In this document: one piece after another, positions 30,094-40,759 of the stretch
Position numbering within the stretch: position 1 is the stretch's first letter
How the letters are laid out: every line of letters starts with the position of its first letter
Source: Myxococcales bacterium UBA1660
GTDB lineage: Bacteria; Myxococcota_A; Polyangia; Polyangiales; Houyiibacteriaceae
Direction: 5' to 3'
Assembly (NCBI GenBank): GCA_002320815.1
Contig: DCLA01000092.1
Span: 74,153 to 138,152 of the forward strand
Length of the DNA stretch: 64,000 nt
Translations under genes and position numbers: made by a program
The notes under the pieces: model-generated
What the model saw: the letters and a program-made list of their open reading frames with translations, nothing else
Database searches by the model: none
Told to the model about the DNA's origin: nothing

Positions 30094-30196
30094 CACCTCC
30101 CCGGGACAGCAAGAGGCGTGCCCCCATTGCGGGGATCTCCCTGCCGAAAAGTTTGCACCGGCGACGCGGACACGTCAGCACGAGCGGCCCCGCCCC

Positions 30197-31558
30197 ATGC
30201 GCTCGCCCTCCCCCAGTCACGCCCTCGAACGCCGCAGCGCTCTGCGCTGGTCGGTGCTGGACGGCGTCTTCTACTCGCTGATGATGGGGGCCAGCGAGAC
30301 CTACTTCGGCGCGCTGGCCGTCGAGCTGGGTCACCAGGCCCTGGCCCTCTCGCTCCTGGCGACGGTGCCCATCCTGGCGGGAGCGCTCAGCCAGCTCCTC
30401 GCCCCCCGGATGGTGCGGCTCTTCGGCGGCGAGAAGCGCTATGTGATCTGCGGCGCGGTGGTCCAGGCCCTCTCCCACGTGGGCCTCTTCGCGGTCGCCA
30501 GCGCGGGCTACACCGGCCTCGGAGCGCTGCTGGCCATCAAGACCCTCTACTGGTCGAGCAACGCCGCCATCGCGCCAGCGTGGAACGCCTGGATGGTGCG
30601 GCTGGTGCCGCCAAAGCTCCGCGCGAGCTACTTCGCGCGACGGAACTTCCTCACCCACGTGGGGCTGCTCTTCTCCTTCGTGATCGCCGGCGCGCTCCTC
30701 GAGGTCGGCCGGGACCGGCTCCACTCCGCCCTCCCCGTCTTCGCGGGGCTCTACGCCGTCGCCGCGGTGGCGCGCCTGATCAGCGCCGCCTGCATCGGTC
30801 GGCAGAGCGCCTTCCGGCACTCCCGAATCCCCATCGGACCGCGCCGACCGCTGCGCTGGGTCGTGCGCCACGCGCGCTGGCGGGTGGCCGCGTTCATGGC
30901 CGCCCTTCTCTTCGGCACGCAGCTCGCGATGCCCTTCTTCACGCCCTACATGCTGGAGGAGCTCGGTCTCGACCTCTTCGGCTATGCGCTGCTCAGCAGC
31001 CTGGCCATCGTGGCCAAGGGCGCCGCGTTCCCGCTCTGGCGCCGGGCTCGCAAGGGGATCCGCCCGCTCCCGACCCTCGCGCTCTGCGGCTTCGTGATCG
31101 CCGTGGTCCCCCTGCTCTGGTGGCGCGCCGAGAGCGTGGCCCTGTTGGTGGTGGCCCAGTTCCTCGGGGGCATCGCCTGGGCCGGCTACGATCTCACCTC
31201 GGTGGAACTCCTCTTCGGGGATGCGCCCGAGGAGGGGGGCGTCGAGTTCTTCGCCCTGGCCAACAGCCTCTCCGGGCTGACCCAGCTCGTGGGCGCGGTG
31301 CTCGCGGGCTGGGCCCTCCAGGCCGGCGCCACCTACGACCACGTCTTCGTCGGCTCCGCGGTGGGCCGGGCGCTGGCGCTCTTCGCGCTCCTGCCGCTGC
31401 TCCAGGTGCGCGACCAGCTCCGCCGCGTGCGCGTGGGCGTCAGCTTCATCGGCGCTCGGGTCGCCGCCGGCGGGGTGATCTCGCCGGTGATGCGCATCAT
31501 CCCGCGCAGGAAGCGGGTCGCGAGCATGGACAGCGCACCCCGCGCCGGTGCAGAGTAG
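30197..31558 (+). CDS. Major facilitator superfamily transporter
   Basis: A 453-residue protein with about twelve transmembrane segments in two six-helix halves separated by a basic loop (RQSAFRHSRIPIGPRRPLRW). Early helices contain VLDGVFYSLMMGASETYFGA and ILAGALSQLLAPRMVRLFGG, the second ending in the basic loop-2/3 motif of MFS carriers. KTLYWSSNAAIAPAWNAWMV and PPKLRASYFARRN are characteristic of an MFS subfamily widespread in Myxococcota whose substrate is unknown. The ATG at 30197 was chosen over earlier in-frame codons because it starts a short basic tail before helix 1. The C-terminus is Arg-rich. Confidence 0.82.
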   Translation: MRSPSPSHALERRSALRWSVLDGVFYSLMMGASETYFGALAVELGHQALALSLLATVPILAGALSQLLAPRMVRLFGGEKRYVICGAVVQALSHVGLFAVASAGYTGLGALLAIKTLYWSSNAAIAPAWNAWMVRLVPPKLRASYFARRNFLTHVGLLFSFVIAGALLEVGRDRLHSALPVFAGLYAVAAVARLISAACIGRQSAFRHSRIPIGPRRPLRWVVRHARWRVAAFMAALLFGTQLAMPFFTPYMLEELGLDLFGYALLSSLAIVAKGAAFPLWRRARKGIRPLPTLALCGFVIAVVPLLWWRAESVALLVVAQFLGGIAWAGYDLTSVELLFGDAPEEGGVEFFALANSLSGLTQLVGAVLAGWALQAGATYDHVFVGSAVGRALALFALLPLLQVRDQLRRVRVGVSFIGARVAAGGVISPVMRIIPRRKRVASMDSAPRAGAE

Positions 31559-31601
31559 CCGCCTTCCCCCCGCTTCAGAGACAGGACACAGAGAGATCGA
31601 C

Positions 31602-32129
31602 ATGGCCGGCGACGAACGCAATCACATCGACGACGCGAACCTCCACGTCACGGGGCGCCACTCGGAGGTCCCCGCGCCCCACGTGGGCATCGATCAGAAC
31701 GACGACGGCGTCGTGATCGTGGTGACCCAGGCCTTCGGTCCGAAGGGTGACAACCTGGTCGGCGTCTCCGATGTGACCTTCGACGGGTACCCGGCGGTCT
31801 CGGTGGGCGTGCGCCTCCCGGACGGCAAGGAGGGCGTGGTCCACCTGAGCCCGATCCACGGCGACGGTCGCAAGGCCGGCTTCACCGAGATCCCCAAGGG
31901 CGCCAAGTGCGAGCTCTTCTGCCCGGTCTCCAAGGAGCCCCTCCCCGCCCTCGGCGAGGTCGAGGACGGCAGCGGCGCCAGCTACCGCGCGCTCTTCCTG
32001 ACCCCGAAGCTCGAGGACGGCGCGGTGGTGATGATCAGCGACGTCTGGGGCCATTTCCACTCGCGGATCATCGACGACATGGAGCTGCTCTCGTACTGGG
32101 CGGTGAACCAGGAGAAGCAGGGCGCCTGA
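31602..32129 (+). CDS. Conserved-looking cytoplasmic protein of unknown function
   Basis: A 175-residue acidic protein without signal or membrane segment. It reads as alternating beta strands (VVIVVTQAFGPKGDNLVGVS, then VSVGVRLPDGKEGVVHLSPI) followed by a Cys pair (GAKCELFCPVSKEPLP) and a hydrophobic C-terminus (MISDVWGHFHSRIIDDMELL). The Cys-X3-Cys and a nearby His-rich segment might bind metal, but only one pair is present. I do not recognise a family. The start ATG 31602 is preceded by ACAGAGAGATCGAC, a weak ribosome site. It ends at a UUCG-capped hairpin. Confidence 0.65.
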   Translation: MAGDERNHIDDANLHVTGRHSEVPAPHVGIDQNDDGVVIVVTQAFGPKGDNLVGVSDVTFDGYPAVSVGVRLPDGKEGVVHLSPIHGDGRKAGFTEIPKGAKCELFCPVSKEPLPALGEVEDGSGASYRALFLTPKLEDGAVVMISDVWGHFHSRIIDDMELLSYWAVNQEKQGA

Positions 32130-32155
32130 GCCCACTGCGCGGATCCCGCGGACCC

Positions 32156-32183
32156 GGGGACGTCCTCTTCGGAGGTCGTCCCC
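32156..32183. terminator. UUCG-loop hairpin between convergent genes
   Basis: GGGGACG-T-CCTC (32156-32167) pairs with GAGG-T-CGTCCCC (32172-32183) around a TTCG tetraloop, with one T/T mismatch. A short T-run follows a few bases later. It separates the gene ending at 32129 from the convergent gene ending at 32193. Confidence 0.7.
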
Positions 32184-32192
32184 GTCGTCGTT

Positions 32193-33143
32193 TCAGAGCC
32201 CTTCTTCGACGTCGTCGCGGAGCCCCAGCTCCCGGAGGGCGGCGGCGTGTCGGGCCACCTCGCGGTCACCGATGGCGTCGGCGCGGTGGACCGCGGCCGG
32301 GTCGCCGGCGCGACGGGCCAGCTCCCGCGCGCGGGCGATGCGGGCCATCCGCTGCGCGTGGAGCCGGAGCTCGGCGCGCTGCTCGTCGCTCAGGTCGGCG
32401 GAGGCCGCCTGCTCCGAGCGGATCCGGGCCCAGCGCGCGCGGCGCTGCATCTCCACGTGGGCCTCCCAGCCCTCGGCGTCTTCGCGAAGCCCGCGGGTGC
32501 GTTCCCGGCGGGCCTCCAGGGACTCGAGCCACGCGGCCCGGTTCTGATCGTCGCTCGCCTGCTGCAGCGCCGCTCGGGCCCGCTCCAGATCCCGCCGCGC
32601 GCTGGCGACCCGCGAGGGGTTCCGGCTGGCGAGGGCATCGCGGAGCGCCTGGCGCGACGCCACCAGCGCCTGGCGCGCGGCCACTTCGCGATGGTCCGCG
32701 GCGGGCGGCCCGTTGACCGCGGGGATGGCCCCGAGCTCGATGCGACCGCCGCGCTCACGACCGGCCTCGCCCTCAGTGGCCCCGGTCTCGGCGGTCTCGG
32801 TCGCGGTGGTGGCATTCGTCGCGGTGGTGGGCTGCGGCGCCACGGGGACCACCGGCGGCGGGAACACGCCCACCGGGCCCCGGACCCCCGTACCCTGGAC
32901 GCGGTTGGTGTTGGTGGCCTCCATCCGGGTCGCGGCGCCGGTGTTGGGGATCGCTCCGCCGGTCGCGCCCGCAGGGATGGCGCGGCTGTTCCCGGTGGTC
33001 GCCGGCGCGAACATCGTCGTCGCCGGAGCCGAGGGCAGCGCGGCGCGGTTGGTGGCGCCGGTGTTGGGGATGGCCCCCGTCGTCGTCTGCGCGCCCACGG
33101 GCGTCGCGGCGAGCACGAGGGTGAGGACGAGGGCGGAGCGCAT
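32193..33143 (-). CDS. Secreted protein with Thr/Ala-rich N-part and coiled-coil C-part
   Basis: A 316-residue protein with a signal peptide (MRSALVLTLVLAATPVGAQ). Residues 20-140 are low-complexity Thr/Ala/Pro/Asn sequence with a recurring AIPNTGA motif (three copies: TGAIPNTGATNR, GGAIPNTGAATR and a partial one), likely extended and exposed. Residues 150-316 are almost all charged helix (ARQALVASRQALRDALASRN, then RRDLERARAALQQA), predicting a coiled coil. No enzyme domain is seen. It lies 9 bp downstream of the gene at 33153-33962 and is probably co-transcribed with it. Confidence 0.65.
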   Translation of the reverse strand: MRSALVLTLVLAATPVGAQTTTGAIPNTGATNRAALPSAPATTMFAPATTGNSRAIPAGATGGAIPNTGAATRMEATNTNRVQGTGVRGPVGVFPPPVVPVAPQPTTATNATTATETAETGATEGEAGRERGGRIELGAIPAVNGPPAADHREVAARQALVASRQALRDALASRNPSRVASARRDLERARAALQQASDDQNRAAWLESLEARRERTRGLREDAEGWEAHVEMQRRARWARIRSEQAASADLSDEQRAELRLHAQRMARIARARELARRAGDPAAVHRADAIGDREVARHAAALRELGLRDDVEEGL

Positions 33144-33152
33144 ACCCCCGGT

Positions 33153-33962
33153 CTAAGGCGCCGGGAGCGGATCGCCAGCGCGGGCCCCTGCCACGGGCTC
33201 GCCCAGGTGCTCCGGGAACTGCCGCACGCGCACCAGATGCCGGGCCGCGCCGAGGGGGTCGGCCGGGAGCTGCGCGAAGTAGCGCATGGCCGCCGGGAGG
33301 GTCCCGAAGGTCCGCTCGATCCGGGCAAAGCGGTCCTGGGTGACGTTCTCCCGCAGGGGGGCCTCGGCGGCGCGATCGGCGCGGTACTCCCGGACGTAAC
33401 CCAGGAGCCGTTCGTGGTACCCGGGGTCCTCCACGATGGCGCCGATGGAGCGAGCGCGGGGGTGGGTCCCGGCGATCATCTGGACTACCTGGCGCTCGAG
33501 CTCGGCCAGCCCGTCCTCGTGGGACTCGAGGAGCTGCAGGTCGTAGGCCGGGTTGGCGTGCACCACCTGCATCAGGTGGCCGATGATGTTGTCCGCCGTG
33601 GAGAGGAACCCGGTGGGGTCCACCAGCGACGCAGGCTCGTCCAGGAAACGCAGCACCTGGTGGAAGGTGAAGTCGATGCCTTGCTCGCCGTAGTAGTCCT
33701 CGGCCGCCGGGACGATCCAGAAGCGCAGCATGTCCACGCTGCCCACGAGGAGCTGGAGCCGGGTCGGGACCCGGTCCACGAAGCCGAGCCGCTCCAGGCG
33801 CCCGAGCCGGGCGTCGAGCTCCCGCCCGCGCCCGTAGGTCCCGAGCGCCGCGGCCAGCCGGCGCAGCTTGTCGGCGATCTCGCGAGGAGTCCCCGCGGCC
33901 TGCCGCATCAGCGTCCAAGGCGACTCCGTGCGCCGCGCGCTCGTCCCCATCGTCCCCATCAT
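33153..33962 (-). CDS. Helical protein of unknown function under a PHA-like operator cluster
   Basis: About 269 residues from ATG 33962 (ATG 33959 is equally possible). The ORF extends further to 34160, but that part overlaps the operator cluster and the divergent YceI start and reads as non-protein-like sequence. The protein is mostly alpha-helical and charged (EIADKLRRLAAALGTYGRGR, then YYGEQGIDFTFHQVLRFLDE, then LLGYVREYRADRAAEAPLRE), with no signal or membrane segment. No family is recognised. Its promoter region carries several TTGC/GCAA inverted repeats like those near the phaR locus, which makes a link to PHA metabolism possible but unproven. Confidence 0.65.
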   Translation of the reverse strand: MMGTMGTSARRTESPWTLMRQAAGTPREIADKLRRLAAALGTYGRGRELDARLGRLERLGFVDRVPTRLQLLVGSVDMLRFWIVPAAEDYYGEQGIDFTFHQVLRFLDEPASLVDPTGFLSTADNIIGHLMQVVHANPAYDLQLLESHEDGLAELERQVVQMIAGTHPRARSIGAIVEDPGYHERLLGYVREYRADRAAEAPLRENVTQDRFARIERTFGTLPAAMRYFAQLPADPLGAARHLVRVRQFPEHLGEPVAGARAGDPLPAP

Positions 33963-34040
33963 CACGATGGGCGAGGATAGAGACCGCTCCCGATCGCCGC
34001 CAGCGTGCCCTGGACCGGCGCGAGCGAGGCGGTGTGCGCC

Positions 34041-34089
34041 CGTTGCGCAAAAGCCCATGCAACGCACCGTAGCGTTGCACCTGAGCAAC
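34041..34089. promoter_or_regulatory. Cluster of TTGC/GCAA inverted repeats in a divergent promoter
   Basis: Within 50 bp there are GTTGCGCAA (palindromic TTGCGCAA, 34043-34050), TGC-AAC-GCA (34058-34066), a perfect 7-bp inverted repeat GCAACGC (34059-34065) / GCGTTGC (34072-34078), and GTTGC (34074-34078) / GCAAC (34085-34089). It lies between the leftward gene at 33962 and the rightward YceI gene at 34124 and could control both. The core TGC-N3-GCA matches the candidate PhaR sites at 51-54 kb. Confidence 0.5.
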
Positions 34090-34123
34090 GTAACCGACCC
34101 TGGGGCGGTGCGTCGAACGGGCC

Positions 34124-34762
34124 ATGAAGAAACTGACTCTCTCTCTCCTCTCCATCGCAATCCTGGCCACCGGCTGTGACGACTACAGTGAAGGCGTCGA
34201 AAGCGCCGAGGTCGGCGAAGCCCAGGCGGAGGAGACCGCCGCGCCCGCGAGCGAAGCCCGCGAGACGCTCACCATCGACACCGCTCGCTCGAGCGTCGGC
34301 TTCACCGGCGCGAAGGTGAGCGACAGCCACGCCGGCACCTTCGGGGAGTGGTCGGGGACCATCGACCTCGACCCCAACGAGGTCACCGCCAGCCGCGTGA
34401 ACATCACCATCCAGATGGCCTCCGTGGACATCGAGCCCGAGCGCCTCGAGGGGCACCTGAAGTCCGAGGACTTCTTCGACGTCGAGAACCACCCCGAGGC
34501 CACCTTCACCACCACCGCCATCGAGGCCCGCGCGGGCGAGAACGGCGCCACCCACCGCATCACCGGCAACCTGAGCCTCCACGGGCAGACCAAGAGCATC
34601 AGCTTCCCCGCCAAGGTCGAGGTGAAGGACGACGAGGTCGCCACCAGCGCCGAGTTCGTCATCAAGCGCCAGGACTTCGGCATCGTCTACCCCGGCATGC
34701 CCGACGACCTGATCAACGACGACGTGGTCATCCGCTTCGACGTGCACGCGCCCCGTAGCTGA
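34124..34762 (+). CDS. YceI-family lipoprotein
   Basis: A 212-residue lipoprotein with signal MKKLTLSLLSIAILATGC (lipid Cys18), an acidic Ala/Glu linker, and a YceI domain from about 48 to 210. Hallmarks are TIDTARSSVGFTGAKVSDSH, GTFGEWSGTIDLDP, VNITIQMASVDIEPERLEGH, LKSEDFFDVENHPEATF and VIKRQDFGIVYPGMPDDLIN. YceI proteins form a lipocalin-like barrel that binds polyisoprenoid or other amphiphilic lipids in the periplasm; some are induced by base or osmotic stress. Membrane anchoring by lipid is less usual than a free periplasmic form. It shares the TTGC/GCAA-rich upstream region with the divergent gene at 33153. Confidence 0.92.
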   Translation: MKKLTLSLLSIAILATGCDDYSEGVESAEVGEAQAEETAAPASEARETLTIDTARSSVGFTGAKVSDSHAGTFGEWSGTIDLDPNEVTASRVNITIQMASVDIEPERLEGHLKSEDFFDVENHPEATFTTTAIEARAGENGATHRITGNLSLHGQTKSISFPAKVEVKDDEVATSAEFVIKRQDFGIVYPGMPDDLINDDVVIRFDVHAPRS

Positions 34763-34781
34763 ACCCGGTATCCTGCGCTCC

Positions 34782-36458
34782 GTGCGCTGGGACACCACTC
34801 TTGGCCGGGTCGACCCCGACGGTCGCCTGGCCCCCCTCTTCGGCTCGGGCGACCCGAGCGAGACCGCCCCCGAGCCCCCGGGCTCGGTGGTGGCCGTCCG
34901 CGCCGACGGCACGCGGCGGACCCTGGCCCCGGCCGGGAGCGCCGCCGCCGCCGTCTGGGCCCTGGCCGCGCGCCACGGGCTCGACCCGCGCTACCCCGAG
35001 GCCGCGCTCCGCGAAGTGGAGCGCGGCCTCGCCGCGCCGGGCCTGGACGATCCGGCGCTGGTCGACCGCCGCGCCCTCCCCCTGGTCACCATCGACGGCG
35101 CCTCGGCCCGGGACCTCGACCAGGCCGTCTACGTCGAGCGCGCGGGCGAGGGCTGGCGCATCGACTATGCCCTCGCCGACGCGAGCCACTACGCCCCCCC
35201 GGGTAGCGCGCTCTTCGCCGAGAGCCTCCGCCGGGGCGCGAGTTACTACCTCCCGGACCTGGTGATCCCCATGCTCCCCCGGGCGTTCTCCGAGGGGCTG
35301 GTATCCTTGAACCCCGACGTCGAGCGTCGCGCGATGCTCTTCCGGCTCCACCTCGACGCCGAAGGTCGCCTGCGCGACACCGAGGTCGAGCGGGCCCTGG
35401 TGCGCAGCCGGGCCAAGCTCTCCTTCGCCGAGGCCCAGGCCTTCTACGACGGGACCCCGGGCCGCTGGGACGACGCGACCATCGACGCCAGCCTGGCGGC
35501 GCTCCGCGCCGTCGGCGAGGCCCGCATGGTCCTCGCCGAGGAGCGCGACATCGTCCGCTACCGGCGGTCCGAGGTCCGGATCGGAGTCGACGACCCGCTG
35601 GGCTTCATCACCCGCGCCGATCTGCGCGCGCCGGTGGAGCGCTACAACGAGCAGGTCTCGCTGCTCTGCAACGTCGCCGGGGCCCGGCTCCTGGCCGCGA
35701 CCCACGCCGACTACGTGGAGCCCATCTTCCGGGTCCACCCCGCACCCCCCGCCGAGCGCGTGGCCACCTTCGAGCGCTTCCTGGTCGCGCTGGCCCGGGT
35801 CCACGCGCTGGACCCCCGGCGGTGGACCTGGAGCCGCAGCGCCGGCACGCCCCTGGCGAGCTTTCTGGAGGAGCTGCCGGAGACCGGCGACGAAGGGCGC
35901 ATCGCGGCCGCGATCCACCGGCAGGCGGTGATGCTCAACGTGCGCTCGATGTTCCAGGAGGATCCGGAGAGCCACCACGGCGTGGGCGCCGACGTCTACG
36001 CGCGCTTCACCTCGCCGATGCGCGAGGTGGTCGGGATCCACCTGCACCACGAGCTCTTCGAGGCCCTCGCCGGCGAAGGGGACATCGACCCCGAGCGCCG
36101 CGACCGGGTCGTCGAGGCCGCCAACGCCGCCAAGATGAAGCAGAAGACGGTGGAGAACGAGGCCAACGCCCTGGTCCTGGAGCAGCTCTTCGCGCAGACC
36201 CGCGAAGCCGACCGCGAGCTGAGCGGGACCCTGATGGGTCTGGCCAGCGGCAAGGCCTACATCCGCCTCGACGAGCCGCCCATCGACGTGAAGGCCTACC
36301 TCCGCCACCAGGCACGCTTCGGCGGCGAGGTGACCGTCAGCGACGACGGCGCCGAGCTCCGCCGGGGCACCACCCGGGTGGCTCGGGTGGGCGACCCGGT
36401 CCGCTTGCGGGTCCATGGGCCCGAGCAAGGCCGGTGGGTCCTCGAGCTCTCCACCTGA
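34782..36458 (+). CDS. RNB-domain ribonuclease (RNase II/R-like, DLDQ variant)
   Basis: A 558-residue protein whose RNB catalytic domain occupies about 95-430. The metal-binding motif reads VTIDGASARDLDQAV: Asp105, Asp111 and Asp113 are kept, but the fourth acidic position of RNase II (Asp210 there) is Gln114. LADASHYAPPGSALFAESLR, PMLPRAFSEGLVSLNP and HHGVGADVYARFTSPMREVV are other RNB motifs. There is no obvious N-terminal cold-shock pair, and only a short C-terminal OB-like segment replaces the S1 domain. The DLDQ variant occurs in other short bacterial RNB proteins, so the enzyme may still be active. It starts at GTG 34782, 19 bp after the YceI gene, and precedes rnc. Confidence 0.9.
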   Translation: MRWDTTLGRVDPDGRLAPLFGSGDPSETAPEPPGSVVAVRADGTRRTLAPAGSAAAAVWALAARHGLDPRYPEAALREVERGLAAPGLDDPALVDRRALPLVTIDGASARDLDQAVYVERAGEGWRIDYALADASHYAPPGSALFAESLRRGASYYLPDLVIPMLPRAFSEGLVSLNPDVERRAMLFRLHLDAEGRLRDTEVERALVRSRAKLSFAEAQAFYDGTPGRWDDATIDASLAALRAVGEARMVLAEERDIVRYRRSEVRIGVDDPLGFITRADLRAPVERYNEQVSLLCNVAGARLLAATHADYVEPIFRVHPAPPAERVATFERFLVALARVHALDPRRWTWSRSAGTPLASFLEELPETGDEGRIAAAIHRQAVMLNVRSMFQEDPESHHGVGADVYARFTSPMREVVGIHLHHELFEALAGEGDIDPERRDRVVEAANAAKMKQKTVENEANALVLEQLFAQTREADRELSGTLMGLASGKAYIRLDEPPIDVKAYLRHQARFGGEVTVSDDGAELRRGTTRVARVGDPVRLRVHGPEQGRWVLELST

Positions 36459-36499
36459 GGGCGCGCGGCCGCCTCGAATCGTGCTAAACCACCCGGCGG

Positions 36500-37194
36500 A
36501 TGCCCGACGCGCACGACGCCGCCCGCCGACGCCTGCTCGACGCCCTGGACCACCGGTTCGCCGACGAGGCGTGGTTGGTCGACGCGCTCACTCATCGTTC
36601 CTTCGTGAACGAGAAGCCCGCCCTGGCGCGGGCGGACAACGAGCGCTTGGAGTTCCTGGGGGACGCCGTCCTCGGGATGGCGGTGGCGGCGCTCCTCGCC
36701 GAGGCCCACCCCGACGCCGGGGAAGGCGAGCTCACCCGCCTCCGCGCCGACGTGGTGTGCGAGGCCAGCTTGGCCCGGGTCGCCGTCGGCCTCGGGATCG
36801 GCGAAGCCCTCCGCCTGGGCCGCGGCGAGGAACGCTCCGGCGGGCGAGAGAAGCCCCGGCTCCTGGCCTCGGCCATGGAGGCGGTCATCGGGGCGGTGCT
36901 GCGGGACGGCGGCGCGCCGGCCGCGCTGGCCCTGGTCGACCGTCTCTTCGCCGAACAGGCCCGCGGCGCCTCCGCGGAGCGCGACGCGAAGAGCCGACTC
37001 CAGGAAGCCGTGCAGAGCGAGCGTGGCCAGACCCCGACCTACCGGGTGGTGGATACCGCCGGGCCCGACCACGAGCGCATCTTCCGGGTGGCGGTGGTGG
37101 TGGGCGAGGAGATCCTCGGCGAAGGCGAAGGCCGCTCCAAGGCCGAAGCGGAGACCCGCGCCGCCGAGGCGGCCCTCGCGGAGGCGAGCTCGTC

Positions 37195-37198
<4 letters not shown>
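36500..37198 (+). CDS. rnc: Ribonuclease III
   Basis: A 232-residue double-strand-specific endonuclease that matures rRNA and processes mRNA. The signature NERLEFLGDAVLGM (about 47-60) contains the metal ligands, with a second acidic cluster in LASAMEAVIGAVLRDGG (about 115-130). The C-terminal double-stranded-RNA-binding domain spans about 155-228 (DAKSRLQEAVQSERGQTPTY, then EGEGRSKAEAETRAAEAAL). It is 42 bp downstream of the RNB gene, giving an RNA-processing pair. Its stop overlaps the GTG start of the next lipoprotein gene by 4 bp (GTGA). Confidence 0.95.
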
Positions 37199-38549
<1,351 letters not shown>

Positions 38550-38553
<4 letters not shown>

Positions 38554-40631
38554 GCGAACTCGAATCCCAGATCGCCGCCCTGGTCGGGGCGGGGCGACAT
38601 GCCGAGGCCGCCAACCTCTGCCTGCAGCACGGCGAGCCCCGGCGCGCGGCGGCCCTCTTCGCCGAGGTCTGGGAATGGAGTCGCGCCCGCGAGGTCGCCG
38701 AGGACGCCGGCTTCTTCGCCGACGCCTACGCCTACGCGCTGGCCGGCCAGGAGCGGCCGGCGCTCCAGCGGCTCTTGGCGGTCCTCCCCGACCACCCCGA
38801 CCAGGCCAGCGCCGCGGCGGCCACCGCCGAAGCCAAGGGCCGCACCATCGACGCGGCGAGCCTCCGGGAAGCGGCCGGCGAGGTCGACCTCGCGGCCGAG
38901 CTCTTCGAGCGCGCCGGCGAGCTGGCGGAGGCGGCCCGCTGCCACGAGAGCAGCGGGCGCTATCGGGAGGCCGGGGTGCTCTACGAGCGGCGGCTGCGCG
39001 AGGACCCGGACGACGCCGGGGCCGCGCTGCGACTGGGTCGCATCCTGGCGGGCTTCGGTCGCTGGGACCACGCCGCCCGGGCGCTCCAGCGCGCCGCCGA
39101 GGATCGCGAGCATGGCGACGCCGCGCTCCAGATGCTGGTCGCCTGCTTCGACGCGCTGAAGATGCACGACGCGGCGGGGACGGCGCTCGAGCGCCTCCGC
39201 CGGCGGCACCCCGAGCTGCCCATCGAGGTCGACGCCTTCCTGAAGGAGACCTTCGGGGACGAACGGGGCCCGGCCGGGATGGCCCAGGGCGACGAAGCCA
39301 GCCAGCTCCTCGCGGGCCGCTACCGCATCGTGCGGACCCTGGGCGCGGGCGGCACCGGGCGCGTCCTCCTGGCCCACGACGGCTTCTACGACCGGGACGT
39401 GGCGGTGAAGATCCTGACCGTCGGCTCCGGCTCCCAGGGCCGCGACGCCTACACCCGCTTCGAGCGCGAGGCGCGGGTCGCCGCCGGGCTCGAGCACCCC
39501 AACGTGGTGCGGGTCCACGAGTTCAACCCCGATGGGCCCTTCCTGGTCATGGAGTACATGGCCGGTGGGACCCTCGAGGACCGATTGGGTGCCGGCCCGC
39601 TCCCGCTGGAGATGGTCCGGCACGTGACCCGCGGCGTGCTCGCCGGCCTGGAGACCGTGCATCGCCGCGGCGTGGTCCACCGGGATCTCAAGCCGGCCAA
39701 CGTCTTCTTCGGCGCCACCGCCGACGTGAAGATCGGCGACTTCGGCACGGCGCACCTGCAGGACCTCGGGGCGACCTTGACCGGCGCGCTGATGGGGACG
39801 TTGGCCTACATGGCGCCGGAGCAGATCACCGGCTCCCAGAAGCCCGAGGCAGCCACCGACCTCTACGCCTTCGGCTGCATCCTCTACCGCATGCTCACCG
39901 GGCAGCTCCCCTTCCCCGGCCCCGACTTCGTCACCCAGCACCTGGAGCGGGTGCCGCCCTCGCCGTCCTCGCTGCGCCCGGGCCTGAGCGAGGGCTTCGA
40001 CGCCCTGGTGGCCGAGCTGCTGGGCAAGGGCCTCGAGGACCGCCCGGAGTCCGTCGAGGCGGTGCGCCGGACGATGGACGCGCTCGACTGGAGCGATCCC
40101 GACGAAGACGCTTTGGCCGAGCTCATCGCCCGGGAGAAGCCCGCGAAGCCGCCGGAGTCGTCCTCGCGCATGACCAGCGCGCCGCCGCCGCCGGAGACCG
40201 AGCGCTACACGCTGCTGGAGGCGCGCGAAGACGGCGCGTACCTGGCCCAGGACGAGCTGCTCGGGCGGACGGTGCGGGTCGAGCCCTGTGACGAGACCCG
40301 CGCGGCGTTCCTGAAGAAGCTCGCGGCCGCCGACGGGCCGCATCTGCAGGCGGTGCTGGACATCGATCTGGAGTCGCAGCGGGCCATCCTGGAGGAGCCC
40401 AAGGGGGAGACCCTGGCGCGGGCGCTCATGGACGACGCGCAGCGCGCGCGGGCGCGGAGCGAGATCCGCGGGGCCCTCGAGTCGCTGCACCGCGCCGGGC
40501 TGGTGCACGGCGCGCTGGGGCTGGGCACGATCCGAATCGCGCCGGGGCGGGCGACGCTGCTCCTACCGACGGAGCCCGGCGCGGGCGACGCGGCGAGGGA
40601 TCTCGACGTGCTGGAGGGGCTCTTCGGCTAG
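38550..40631 (+). CDS. TPR-Ser/Thr kinase with C-terminal pseudokinase lobe
   Basis: A 693-residue cytoplasmic protein. Residues about 1-235 are TPR-like helices (AALVGAGRHAEAANLCLQHG, then ELFERAGELAEAARCHESSG). The kinase domain spans about 255-515, with GAGGTGRVLLAHD, the AVKIL lysine (near 285), HRDLKPANV (near 376), DFG (near 397) and APEQ; it looks active. After a Pro-rich linker, residues about 548-690 resemble a second, shorter kinase: ERYTLLEAREDGAYLAQDEL corresponds to the Gly-rich lobe and GLVHGALGLGTIRI to the catalytic loop, where His-Arg-Asp has become His-Gly-Ala, so it cannot catalyse phosphotransfer. The start overlaps the Gly-rich lipoprotein stop, suggesting a coupled rnc-lipoprotein-kinase unit. 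Confidence 0.88.
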
Positions 40632-40759
40632 AGAGCTGACCAGAAACCTCGAGCCGCCTCGTCCCACAGGGCATCGAGTATGTAGAGGTTGTTCACCACG
40701 GCGGTGCGGTCGAACTGGTTCTTCTCTCGCCCAATGAGTGCACTCGGCGCTCCTGGGAA
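40628..40759 (-). pseudogene. Possible 3' remnant of a lost gene
   Basis: On the minus strand a 43-codon open stretch ends in TAG at 40628-40630 and reads protein-like (REKNQFDRTAVVNNLYILDA, then LWDEAARGFWSAL). It is bounded upstream by an in-frame TGA (40760-40762) and has no start codon or ribosome site. I read it as the surviving tail of a deleted gene. Chance is an alternative explanation. Confidence 0.25.

Noticed and set aside
33153..34160. Longer start for the unknown helical protein at 34160
   Set aside because: The added residues cover the TTGC/GCAA cluster and the YceI start and read as non-protein-like sequence.
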